From positions 1 through 64,000 of the forward strand of contig NZ_FOOY01000021.1 of assembly GCF_900113325.1 (NCBI RefSeq): a DNA stretch of 64,000 nucleotides, read 5' to 3'. Source of the DNA: Sporolactobacillus nakayamae (lineage in GTDB: Bacteria; Bacillota; Bacilli; Bacillales; Sporolactobacillaceae). Shown piece by piece: positions 29,350-37,088 of this stretch (its first letter is position 1; every line of letters begins with the position of its first letter). Under the pieces are notes generated by a model. That model saw nothing but the letters and a program-made list of their open reading frames with translations, ran no database searches and was not told the DNA's origin. A program made the translations under genes and the position numbers.

Positions 29350-29604
29350 ATGGGAAAAACCATTGATGATATCAAAGGCACTCTAGATGAACGTGTCGGC
29401 GAACGTTTGACATTGAAGGCAAACGGAGGCAGACGTAAAACGATTCAACGCATTGGTGTTTTGGAAGGTACCTACCCGTCGGTTTTTATTGTGAGGCTGG
29501 ATAAAGATTCGAATGCATATGATCGCGTTTCGTACAGCTACACGGACGTGTTGACGGACTCGGTGGAACTCACCTTTATGGAGGAAATGGCGAGCGGTCA
29601 ATAA
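29350..29604 (+). CDS. veg: Veg protein
   Basis: An 84-residue protein closely matching B. subtilis Veg, including [18 protein letters not shown] and YPSVFIV. In B. subtilis Veg stimulates biofilm gene expression by opposing SinR and affects spore outgrowth. Two promoter-like sequences lie upstream, in keeping with the well-known strength of the veg promoter. GAGGTGG is nine bases from the ATG. Confidence 0.94.
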   Translation: MGKTIDDIKGTLDERVGERLTLKANGGRRKTIQRIGVLEGTYPSVFIVRLDKDSNAYDRVSYSYTDVLTDSVELTFMEEMASGQ

Positions 29605-29811
29605 TAAAGAGCTTACCCAAATTTCCATGATGACAGACCATTTATTTGTAGCGGATACGCGCACCCTTATGTTCGGAATGTGAGAGCATAATTGGGAATG
29701 CGCGTTTATGCTTTTCTCATCAGAATTCATTTTAGCACGTTTAACGAATAGAAGGAAGTGAATTGGCACAACCTAACTTTTGCTCGACCATTGAAAGGAG
29801 TTGTGCCGATC

Positions 29812-29985
29812 ATGTCCAGACACAGAGGCATCATGTCTGAATCATTCAAAGAGGAACTTGCCAAAGAACTGGGTTTTTATGATACGGTAAAAAATGAAGG
29901 CTGGGGCGGAATCAAAGCCCGCGACGCAGGCAATATGGTTCGCCTTGCCATTCAAAAAGCTGAAGCGCAACTAGACAAACGCTAA
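29812..29985 (+). CDS. sspF: Alpha/beta-type small acid-soluble spore protein SspF
   Basis: A 57-residue SASP-like protein with [19 protein letters not shown] and the DNA-binding helix [15 protein letters not shown]. Alpha/beta SASPs coat and protect forespore DNA. The ATG at 29812 is behind AAAGGAG; longer readings upstream are not family-like. A forespore (sigma-G) promoter is expected; TTTATG and CATTTTA around 29704-29735 are only a weak candidate. Confidence 0.92.
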   Translation: MSRHRGIMSESFKEELAKELGFYDTVKNEGWGGIKARDAGNMVRLAIQKAEAQLDKR

Positions 29986-30009
29986 AAAGCAGTACGATGA
30001 TTGAGCATG

Positions 30010-30055
30010 AAAGAAGGGGATTCTGTCCGTAAAACGGATGGGACCCCCTTTTTCT
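30010..30055 (+). terminator. Terminator after sspF
   Basis: GGGG and GTCCGT on the left pair with ACGGAT and CCCC on the right around an AAA loop, with AAGAA facing TTTTTCTT at the base. A 62-codon frame starting at 30001 crosses it and is not called. Confidence 0.78.
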
Positions 30056-30210
30056 TCACGCTTGTTTCCTTTATAGTAATCATAAGCAGTGTGAAGGGGA
30101 CCGAATGGATAGAAGCGGATGGCGATCGGCATGGGCAATGTGGCGAATTTGCCGGTCTGGGCTATCTGTTGCTATCGAAGTATATCTAGTAACTGAAATG
30201 AGGGAAACGT

Positions 30211-31089
30211 TTGAAAGTACTTGAGAAAGCGCCGGCAAAAATTAATCTATCCTTGGATGTACTTGGGAAACGAAGCGATGGCTATCACGAAGTTAAAATG
30301 GTGATGACGTCGATTGATTTGGCAGATCGAGTGGAATGCGGCGATTTGTCTGAAAATCGAATTTTGGTTCGGACATCAGCCCCTTATGTTCCTGAGGACG
30401 AGCGTAATTTTGCCTATCAGGCCGCTCAATGTATAAGAGAAACGTATCGTATTAATCGCGGTGTGGAAATTATGATTAAAAAAAATATACCCGTGGCAGC
30501 GGGCTTGGCTGGCGGCAGTACAGATGCGGCAGCGACAATCCGTGCGTTGGACAAGCTGTGGGGAATTGGTATGTCCTACGAAGAAATGCTGGAAATCGCT
30601 GCGAAAATTGGGTCTGATGTCGCTTTCTGTATTAAAGGAGGAACAGCACTCGCAACCGGCAGAGGCGAGAAAATCACTCCTCTGCCTTCCTTGCCGCCTT
30701 GCTGGGTTGTTTTAGTAAAACCCACTGTTTCAATCTCTACGGCGCAAATTTATAAAGAGTTAGATAGTCAGCCGATCATGCATCCGGATGTTGAAGCAAT
30801 GATGCGGGCGATCGAGGAAGAGGATTTTCAAACAATATGCCGCTTGCTCGGCAATTCTCTTGAATCAGTGACGATGAAAAAAGTTGCTGACATCGCAAAA
30901 ATAAAGGAGCAGATGAAAGGGATTGGCGCAGAAGGAATCTTAATGAGCGGCAGCGGACCAACCGTATTTGCGCTGACGCAACATGAATCACGGATGCAGC
31001 GTTTGATGAACGGTATGAGGGGGTATTGCTCTCAGGTGTTTGCCGTACGGCTCTGTAAACCGTTTCCCCTCTTGTCCGAACACGAATAA
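30211..31089 (+). CDS. ispE: 4-diphosphocytidyl-2-C-methyl-D-erythritol kinase
   Basis: A 292-residue GHMP kinase of the MEP isoprenoid pathway, phosphorylating CDP-methylerythritol. EKAPAKINLSLDVLGKR begins the protein, and the ATP loop is PVAAGLAGGSTDAAA. The start is TTG at 30211, supported by GAGGG six bases upstream and by exact alignment with the B. subtilis N-terminus. purR follows, as in B. subtilis. Confidence 0.94.
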   Translation: MKVLEKAPAKINLSLDVLGKRSDGYHEVKMVMTSIDLADRVECGDLSENRILVRTSAPYVPEDERNFAYQAAQCIRETYRINRGVEIMIKKNIPVAAGLAGGSTDAAATIRALDKLWGIGMSYEEMLEIAAKIGSDVAFCIKGGTALATGRGEKITPLPSLPPCWVVLVKPTVSISTAQIYKELDSQPIMHPDVEAMMRAIEEEDFQTICRLLGNSLESVTMKKVADIAKIKEQMKGIGAEGILMSGSGPTVFALTQHESRMQRLMNGMRGYCSQVFAVRLCKPFPLLSEHE

Positions 31090-31132
31090 TGGTGTAAAAT
31101 TGCCTTAAAATATTCGGGTTTGGAGGATTGTC

Positions 31133-31984
31133 ATGAAACTTAAGCGAAGCGGCAGACTCGTCGATATGACGGAATATTTGCTGCGCCATCCTCACCAGGT
31201 GATTTCGCTTTCCTATTTTTCAGAACGGTATGAATCTGCCAAATCATCGATAAGCGAAGATCTGACTATTATCAAGGAAAGCTTTGAAACCCAAGAAATC
31301 GGACGGCTCCAGACGCAGGCGGGGGCTACGGGCGGAGTATGTTACATGCCATCCATGGGCTGCCTCGAAGCCGAACGATTGCTTGTTCGATTGCAAGGAC
31401 AAATGACCAAAAAAGACCGTCTGCTTCCCGGCGGGTATCTTTATATGACCGATATTCTTGGTAAACCTGAATATGTCAATGCGATTGGACGGCTAATCGC
31501 TTCGGTATTTATTAATGAGAAGCTGGACGCAGTTATGACGATGGAGACCAAAGGAATTCCGCTGGCCTATGCGGTAGCCACACAGTGCAGTGTCCCCGTT
31601 GTTGTTGTGCGCAGGAGCAGTAAAGTTACTGAGGGGTCGACGGTGAGTATCAATTATATATCAGGCTCTTCTAAAAGAATCCAAACGATGGTGCTCCCGA
31701 GAAGAAGTTTGAAGGAACACGCACGCGTTTTGATTGTTGACGATTTCATGAAGGCCGGGGGAACGATGAAGGGCATGATGAATTTGATCAAGGAGTTTGG
31801 GGCGGAGGTTGCAGGTATGGCAGTGCTGGTCGAAAAGAAAGACGAACGTCCAAAACTGGTCGACCATTATGTGTCGCTCCTCAAGCTCTCTATCCTTGAG
31901 CAACAAGATGACCTTACCATTGAAAATGGTAATGTATCGGAGTGGCTGGCGATGCATCATGATCCGCATGCAATGAAAAAATAA
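31133..31984 (+). CDS. purR: Purine operon repressor PurR
   Basis: A 283-residue repressor of purine biosynthesis operons, relieved by PRPP. An N-terminal winged helix (about 1-75) precedes a phosphoribosyltransferase-fold domain whose PRPP loop reads VLIVDDFMKAGGTMKGM. GGAGG lies upstream. B. subtilis has yabJ next; here about 165 bp of non-coding DNA leads into spoVG. Confidence 0.95.
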   Translation: MKLKRSGRLVDMTEYLLRHPHQVISLSYFSERYESAKSSISEDLTIIKESFETQEIGRLQTQAGATGGVCYMPSMGCLEAERLLVRLQGQMTKKDRLLPGGYLYMTDILGKPEYVNAIGRLIASVFINEKLDAVMTMETKGIPLAYAVATQCSVPVVVVRRSSKVTEGSTVSINYISGSSKRIQTMVLPRRSLKEHARVLIVDDFMKAGGTMKGMMNLIKEFGAEVAGMAVLVEKKDERPKLVDHYVSLLKLSILEQQDDLTIENGNVSEWLAMHHDPHAMKK

Positions 31985-32067
31985 TTTAGGTATGAACAGA
32001 TGCTATAATTTCATTCCGCATCATTTGGACCGATAATTAAAAATATTTATATTTCTTTTAACCACTT

Positions 32068-32097
32068 GCAGGATTTCCCACTTTTTGTGTTGAAACA
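32068..32097 (+). promoter_or_regulatory. Sigma-H promoter of spoVG
   Basis: GCAGGATTT (32068-32076) is identical to the -35 box of the B. subtilis spoVG promoter. After the same 14-base spacing comes TGAAACA (32091-32097), a fair match to the sigma-H -10. The ~45-nt leader ends with GGGGAAAGGG before the spoVG ATG. Confidence 0.7.
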
Positions 32098-32148
32098 AGT
32101 ATTAAGAACTACGAGTTACGCATTAGGGGAAAGGGTGGTGTCTAATCA

Positions 32149-32439
32149 ATGGAAATAACAGATGTCAGATTGCGGCTTGTGCATACTGACGGACGCATGA
32201 GGGCAATCGCCTCAATAACCATCGATAAGGAGTTCGTTGTTCATGACATTCGTGTGATCGACGGTAATAATGGTACTTTTGTCGCGATGCCAAGCAAGCG
32301 GACACCTGATGGAGAATTCAGGGATATTGCTCATCCCATCACATCAGTAACTAGAGAGAAAATACAGTCCGCCATTCTTAGTGAATATGAACATGCGTGC
32401 GTTGGGGATTCTTCGTTTGAACAAGCGGGTGCTTCCTAA
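32149..32439 (+). CDS. spoVG: Septation and RNA-binding regulator SpoVG
   Basis: A 96-residue protein nearly identical to B. subtilis SpoVG over [32 protein letters not shown] and [17 protein letters not shown]. SpoVG binds nucleic acid and affects asymmetric septation and virulence or capsule genes in different Firmicutes. Expression is expected at the onset of sporulation from the sigma-H promoter just upstream. It ends with a long hairpin terminator. Confidence 0.96.
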   Translation: MEITDVRLRLVHTDGRMRAIASITIDKEFVVHDIRVIDGNNGTFVAMPSKRTPDGEFRDIAHPITSVTREKIQSAILSEYEHACVGDSSFEQAGAS

Positions 32440-32545
32440 TTAAGCGCGATTGATGAAAAAATGTGTCCCATGAGTGTCTAACGTTGATGAAATAGTGGAT
32501 GTGCGTATGAATTTCACATCTCTAACAATAGGTAACTGTTTAGTT

Positions 32546-32587
32546 AAACAAAGAAAAAGGAGCCGAAGGGTTCCTTTTTCTTTGTTT
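32546..32587 (+). terminator. Terminator after spoVG
   Basis: A ~19-bp stem (32546-32564 with 32568-32587) around a GAA loop; the right arm is rich in T, and the structure may work in both directions. Confidence 0.85.
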
Positions 32588-32639
32588 GGATAATAGAAAT
32601 AAGAACATACGAATTGGCACAATTTTCACCTTTGTTATC

Positions 32640-32668
32640 TTGAAAAAGGGCTGTTTTTAAGCTATAGT
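32640..32668 (+). promoter_or_regulatory. Sigma-A promoter of glmU-prs
   Basis: TTGAAA (32640-32645), 17-bp spacer, TATAGT (32663-32668). The start site would be near 32675, about 38 nt before the glmU ATG. Confidence 0.75.
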
Positions 32669-32712
32669 CTAAAATGGACGCTAAGAATCAGCCAAAGTTA
32701 TGGGGGTTCGTC

Positions 32713-33804
32713 ATGTCAAATCGATTTGCGATTATTCTAGCTGCCGGCAAGGGCACGAGGATGAAATCGAAACTATATAAAGTGCTGCATCAGGTTTGTG
32801 GTAAGCCGATGATACGTCATGTCGTTGATGAAGCCGGAAAGGCCGATTTTTCGAAAATTTATGTGGTTGTCGGCCATGGAGCAAGTGACGTGGAAGCGGC
32901 GGTCGGCAAAGACGCGGAATGTCTGCTCCAGCGTGAGCAGTTAGGTACCGGACACGCCGTACTTCAAGCGGCAGATCAGTTATCCAGTCTGGAAGGAACA
33001 ACGGTTGTTCTTTGCGGAGATACTCCTCTGATTACGCATCAGACGATCGAGAAATTGATTCATATTCAGGAGGAGAATCACGCTGCGGCCGCGGTGCTTA
33101 CGGCCAATCTTGAAGATCCGACCGGCTACGGGCGTGTCATTCGGGATCTGTCCGGCAACGTTGCGAAAATTGTCGAAGATAAGGATGCAAATCCTGCCGA
33201 AAAAAGGGTAAAGGAGATTAATACGGGTATTTACAGTTTCGATAACCGTAAATTATTTGCCCTTTTGAAACAGGTGACGAACAATAATGCCCAGGGTGAG
33301 TACTATCTTCCTGATGTGATTGGTCTGCTTGTTCGGGATTCTGAGAAAGTGATTGCATACGCCACAGAACAATTTGAAGAGACAGTCGGCGTCAATGACC
33401 GTATTCAATTGGCGGCTGCAGGGAAATATATGCAAGCACGCATCAATCGCGCTATGATGCGAAAGGGCGTGACGTTCATTGATCCTCAAACAACATATTT
33501 ATCGACAGAATGCACGATTGGAAACGATACCGTCATTTATCCGGGAACGGTGATTGCCGGAAAGACGCGAATCGGGAGCAAGTGTGTCATTGGCGCACAT
33601 TCACAAATTCGAAATTGTGTGATTGGTGACGGCACACGAATTGAGCAGTCTGTGCTTGAGGACAGCATGATCGGCAAAGACGTGCAGATTGGACCGTTTG
33701 CCCATATTCGCCCGCTGTCCAAGATCCATGACCAGACAAAAGTGGGCACCTTTGTCGAAGTGAAGAACACGGACGTTGGAGAACGGAAAGGGCCGAGCAT
33801 TTGA
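32713..33804 (+). CDS. glmU: GlmU, C-terminally truncated (uridyltransferase domain plus part of the acetyltransferase domain)
   Basis: GlmU acetylates glucosamine-1-phosphate and then makes UDP-GlcNAc for peptidoglycan. The N-terminal pyrophosphorylase domain is complete (LAAGKGTRMKSK, CGDTPL, GYGRV, NTGIYSF), followed by left-handed beta-helix repeats from ~255. The frame stops after VGERKGPSI at 363 residues, whereas the family has about 456. Lost are the conserved KASHL His and the rest of the acetyl-CoA site. A minus-one frame continues to TAA at 33858 but its 18 residues do not restore the domain. Either a real deletion/frameshift or an assembly error. The ATG at 32713 follows GGGGG. 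Confidence 0.88.
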   Translation: MSNRFAIILAAGKGTRMKSKLYKVLHQVCGKPMIRHVVDEAGKADFSKIYVVVGHGASDVEAAVGKDAECLLQREQLGTGHAVLQAADQLSSLEGTTVVLCGDTPLITHQTIEKLIHIQEENHAAAAVLTANLEDPTGYGRVIRDLSGNVAKIVEDKDANPAEKRVKEINTGIYSFDNRKLFALLKQVTNNNAQGEYYLPDVIGLLVRDSEKVIAYATEQFEETVGVNDRIQLAAAGKYMQARINRAMMRKGVTFIDPQTTYLSTECTIGNDTVIYPGTVIAGKTRIGSKCVIGAHSQIRNCVIGDGTRIEQSVLEDSMIGKDVQIGPFAHIRPLSKIHDQTKVGTFVEVKNTDVGERKGPSI

Positions 33805-33897
33805 AAAAAGGCGAGGCAATCGCAGCAAGATTTGAGAAAATAAGAAATGAAGCAAAATAATGCATAGGGTAAACCATTAACTGGAGGGAACCATTAG

Positions 33898-34848
33898 ATG
33901 GTCAGCTATTTAGATCCAAACTTGAAAGTATTCAGCCTAAATTCCAATCCTGATCTTGCCAAGCAAATTACCGAGCACATCGGCATTAAACTCGGAAAAT
34001 GTATTGTTTCGTCCTTTAGCGATGGCGAAATTCAAATCAGCATTGAGGAAAGTATTCGCGGAAGTGAAGTGTACGTGATTCAGTCTACAAGTGCACCGGT
34101 AAATCAGCACTTAATGGAAATGCTGATTATGATTGATGCGTTGAAACGCGCGTCTGCGAAAACAATCAACTTAGTAATTCCTTATTATGGGTACGCGCGT
34201 CAAGATCGTAAAGCCCGCGCTCGTGAACCGATTACGGCAAAACTCGTCGCGAATCTTCTCGAAACTGCAGGTGCAACGCGTGTACTCACGCTTGACCTGC
34301 ACGCACCGCAAATTCAAGGCTTTTTCGATATTCCTGTTGACCAGCTTCTTGGTGTTCCAACATTGTCGGAATACTTTATGAGCAAACAACTTGATGATAT
34401 TGTGGTTGTCTCACCGGATCACGGCGGTGTGACCCGCGCGCGTAAAATGGCTGATCGCTTGAAGGCGCCGATCGCTATTATTGATAAGCGCCGTCCGCGT
34501 CCGAATGTATCCGAGGTTATGAACATCATCGGTGATATTCAAGACAAAACCTGCATCATTATTGACGACATTATTGACACGGCAGGAACGATTACGCTGG
34601 CCGCCAACGCCTTGGTTGAGCGCGGCGCAAAAAAGGTGTATGCTTGCTGTACACATCCTGTTTTGTCGGGTCCCGCAATCGAACGTATTCAGGCGTCTGC
34701 AATCAGCGAACTCGTTGTAACCAATACGATTCCGCTGCCTGAAGAGAAGAAGATCGATAAAATTGTGCAGTTGTCTGTTGCGCCGCTGATCGGAGAAGCG
34801 ATTATTCGCATTCACGAGAAACTTTCGGTCAGCCGGTTGTTTAATTAA
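33898..34848 (+). CDS. prs: Ribose-phosphate pyrophosphokinase
   Basis: A 316-residue PRPP synthetase making 5-phosphoribosyl-1-diphosphate from ribose-5-phosphate and [23 protein letters not shown] and [15 protein letters not shown] carry the ATP and ribose-5-phosphate residues, and the PRPP loop is [17 protein letters not shown] lies upstream of the ATG. It is complete despite the damaged gene before it, and probably shares the glmU promoter. Confidence 0.97.
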   Translation: MVSYLDPNLKVFSLNSNPDLAKQITEHIGIKLGKCIVSSFSDGEIQISIEESIRGSEVYVIQSTSAPVNQHLMEMLIMIDALKRASAKTINLVIPYYGYARQDRKARAREPITAKLVANLLETAGATRVLTLDLHAPQIQGFFDIPVDQLLGVPTLSEYFMSKQLDDIVVVSPDHGGVTRARKMADRLKAPIAIIDKRRPRPNVSEVMNIIGDIQDKTCIIIDDIIDTAGTITLAANALVERGAKKVYACCTHPVLSGPAIERIQASAISELVVTNTIPLPEEKKIDKIVQLSVAPLIGEAIIRIHEKLSVSRLFN

Positions 34849-34944
34849 CGATTGATCGGAATTTAGTGTACTACAGGGTTAGATGAGATGTATTTAGTGA
34901 AAAATTTAAAAGATGGATTTAATCGAAAGGGAGTGCAATAACGC

Positions 34945-35571
34945 ATGGCAACATTAAGTGCGGCTATTCGTAGTGACTTCAAGAAGTCATTTGCAAAGAA
35001 ATTGAGAAATGAAGGCAGGATTCCTTCTGTTGTTTACGGAAAGACGGTAGGCAATGAGGCTGTTTCGGTTGATGCCGGAGCAATGAGTAAACTCTTCCGC
35101 AGCGAAGGTCGAAATGCGATCATCAATTTGGATGTTGAAGGAAAGAAAAAATATACTGTTATGGCTCACGAATTGCAATTCGACCCTTTGAAGGGTACGG
35201 TTCGTCATATTGACTTCCTTGAAATTAATATGAACGAAGATATTGACGCTGTTGTACCCGTTGTATTGAGCGGTGCTGAAGCAGTTGAAACCGGAGATGT
35301 CGTTCTGAATAATCAACTTTCAGAATTGACGGTACGTGCGCTTCCTAACAATCTGCCAAGTACAATCGAAGTGGATGTCTCAAAACTTGCGGTCGGTGAT
35401 GCAATTCGTATCAGCGATCTCGTTGCAGATACCAAAAACTATACGGTCCTCGGTGATCCGGAAGAAGTTATCGTTACGCTTTCTTATGGTGAGCAAGCAG
35501 CTGAAGAACCAGCGGATGCGAGCGAGACTGCAGAAGCTGCTGAATCGACTAGCGAAAACGCTGCAGAATAA
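34945..35571 (+). CDS. ctc: Ribosomal protein L25/general stress protein Ctc
   Basis: A 208-residue TL5/CTC-type L25 protein that binds 5S rRNA in the large subunit. The N-terminal domain has GRIPSVVYGK and the C-terminal beta domain HIDFLEINM and LRAL-like VRALPNNLPSTIEVDVS. The tail is Glu/Ala-rich. In B. subtilis ctc is controlled by sigma-B; I could not identify a sigma-B promoter here. A terminator follows at once. Confidence 0.95.
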   Translation: MATLSAAIRSDFKKSFAKKLRNEGRIPSVVYGKTVGNEAVSVDAGAMSKLFRSEGRNAIINLDVEGKKKYTVMAHELQFDPLKGTVRHIDFLEINMNEDIDAVVPVVLSGAEAVETGDVVLNNQLSELTVRALPNNLPSTIEVDVSKLAVGDAIRISDLVADTKNYTVLGDPEEVIVTLSYGEQAAEEPADASETAEAAESTSENAAE

Positions 35572-35594
35572 TCGATTGTCGGAATTAATGAAAG

Positions 35595-35623
35595 AGGCGT
35601 AACCAATGTGTTACGTCTTTTTT
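35595..35623 (+). terminator. Terminator after ctc
   Basis: AGGCGTAAC (35595-35603) pairs with GTTACGTCT (35610-35618), one G-U pair, then six T. Confidence 0.85.
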
Positions 35624-35699
35624 CACAAGTAAAAAAGTATTTGATTTTGCCCTGTATAAAACCAATAAACCGGTTTCTTGGCCGGGAATCAAAGCGGAG

Positions 35700-36184
35700 G
35701 TGCGAGGGCTCCTGCGGGATTAGGTGCCAGTAGGAGCCCTCGCGGTGCGCCCGCGGCAAGCGAGTAACCGAAGCGGCGATTCGGAAAAGAATAAAGACAC
35801 GAACCAATAACACATGGCTGGAGAATAAGGATCGGGCTTGCCCGGTTTTTCTTACAAGTAAAGAAAGTTTAGCATTTTGGCTTGTCGATACGACGGTAGG
35901 GTCACAAGATTCGATTGGGCGATCGGGTAAGCGTTCCAATCTGAGAAATAAACGGAAAAGCTCCGCTTAATTAGAAAATGAATGAAAAAATCGCTTAAAT
36001 AGACGGAGAAATTCCGCTTATCGAATTAAAAAACATGAAAATGGAGGGTTTTTCTGTGCATAAGCGGAAAAATTACCCTTATGTACCTCTGAAACAAGCG
36101 CCATGATGCATATAAACGGAAAAATTCCGCTTATTTTGATCCGCGTTACTTAATTAAGGACCGGGCGCTTTATGTCCGGTTTTT
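35700..36184. repeat. Long intergenic repeat, copy A (with palindrome array)
   Basis: This copy and the one at 54570-55015 share about 330 bp at high identity (here ~35840-36160). Parts in order: a 12-bp inverted repeat (35702-35713 with 35732-35743); CGCGGTGCGCCCGCGGCAAG; a terminator-like CGGGC/GCCCG hairpin at ~35850; four palindromes of about 24 bp of the CGGAAAAATTCCG type at 35947, 35998, 36059 and 36112; TTACTTAATTAAGGA; and a second CCGG hairpin with T run (36160-36184). No coding signal. Confidence 0.88.
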
Positions 36185-36258
36185 CCCACACTGATAAGAA
36201 AGTAAAATAAAATTAAAGATTCAAGGAAACGAGTGTAAGTGGTCCGGTAAATAAGGAA

Positions 36259-36316
36259 GCTTCGATTAACGACGCTCACATCCTATGAGCAACGTCGAAG
36301 CCACCGCATCTTGCGG
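36259..36316 (-). repeat. Structured three-stem repeat module, copy 1
   Basis: Read on the plus strand, GCTTCGA (36259-36265) pairs with TCGAAGC (36295-36301); inside, GCTCA (36274-36278) pairs with TGAGC (36286-36290). Next to it CCGCA-TCT-TGCGG forms a hairpin (36304-36316). On the minus strand the loops read AGGA or AGA. The same module with different but still complementary stems occurs near 55.2, 61.8 and 61.9 kb. Confidence 0.8.
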
Positions 36317-36399
36317 AAGTGCCACCGGATAATAGGCCGTCCAAGTTTTCTAACACGACAAAGCAAAAATTTTATTTCCGTTGAAAGAGAGGAAGAATT

Positions 36400-36969
36400 G
36401 TGAAGGTCATTGTCGGACTGGGCAATCCTGGTTCTGAATATGCACATACAAGGCATAATATAGGTTTTGAAGTGATCGATTCGATCTCAGAACAGCATGG
36501 TATCCGGTTATCTAAAAGTAAATTCAATGCACTTTTCGGAAAAGGGACGATTGACGGTGAAGAACTTTTACTTGTGAAGCCGCTTACTTATATGAATGCT
36601 TCAGGTGAAGCGGTCGGTCCGCTGCTCCGATTTTTTAAAGTGTCTGCTGAGGACCTTTTGGTTGTTCAGGATGATATGGATTTGCCGGTAGGTAAGATCC
36701 GTTTGAGACAAAAGGGAAGCGCAGGCGGGCACAACGGTATTAAGTCCATTATTCAACATGTGAAAACGCAGGAATTCGCGCGAATCAAAGTAGGAATCGG
36801 TCATCCGCAGCATACACGCGAAGCGGTTGTTCGCTACGTGCTTCAGGGCTTTTCAGGCGACGAACAGATGCAAATCGCGTCGGCAATTGAACGCTCGTCC
36901 GATGCCGCTAAAGCGTGGATCACGTTGCCTTTTACACAGGTTATGAACGTGTATAATACGAATAAGTAG
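36400..36969 (+). CDS. spoVC: Peptidyl-tRNA hydrolase (SpoVC)
   Basis: A 189-residue esterase that recycles tRNA from prematurely released peptidyl-tRNAs. The N-terminal VGLGNPGSEYAHTRHNIGF contains the catalytic His, with KPLTYMN and the Asp in VVQDDMDLP, and KGSAGGHNGIKSI following. The start is GTG at 36400 behind GAGAGGAAG. In B. subtilis the gene is called spoVC because a mutation blocks spore coat formation. The small sigma-F inhibitor gene fin, usual before mfd, is not seen downstream. Confidence 0.95.
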   Translation: MKVIVGLGNPGSEYAHTRHNIGFEVIDSISEQHGIRLSKSKFNALFGKGTIDGEELLLVKPLTYMNASGEAVGPLLRFFKVSAEDLLVVQDDMDLPVGKIRLRQKGSAGGHNGIKSIIQHVKTQEFARIKVGIGHPQHTREAVVRYVLQGFSGDEQMQIASAIERSSDAAKAWITLPFTQVMNVYNTNK

Positions 36970-37036
36970 CGATGTACCGGGGTATAATCATATAAGTTTA
37001 TCTCCGATAATTAGGGTTCTGAGTAAACACTGCAGA

Positions 37037-37062
37037 GCTTTGGCTGATGCCAAAGCGTTTTT
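37037..37062 (+). terminator. Terminator between spoVC and mfd
   Basis: GCTTTGGC-TGAT-GCCAAAGC, a perfect 8-bp stem (37037-37056), followed by GTTTTT. It ends only 26 bp before the mfd ATG. Confidence 0.8.
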
Positions 37063-37088
37063 CGGTTTTAAGAAAGCGAGGGTAGCCA

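Noticed and set aside
30001-30189. 62-codon frame after sspF
   Set aside because: It starts in the sspF terminator, lacks a ribosome-binding site and resembles no family.
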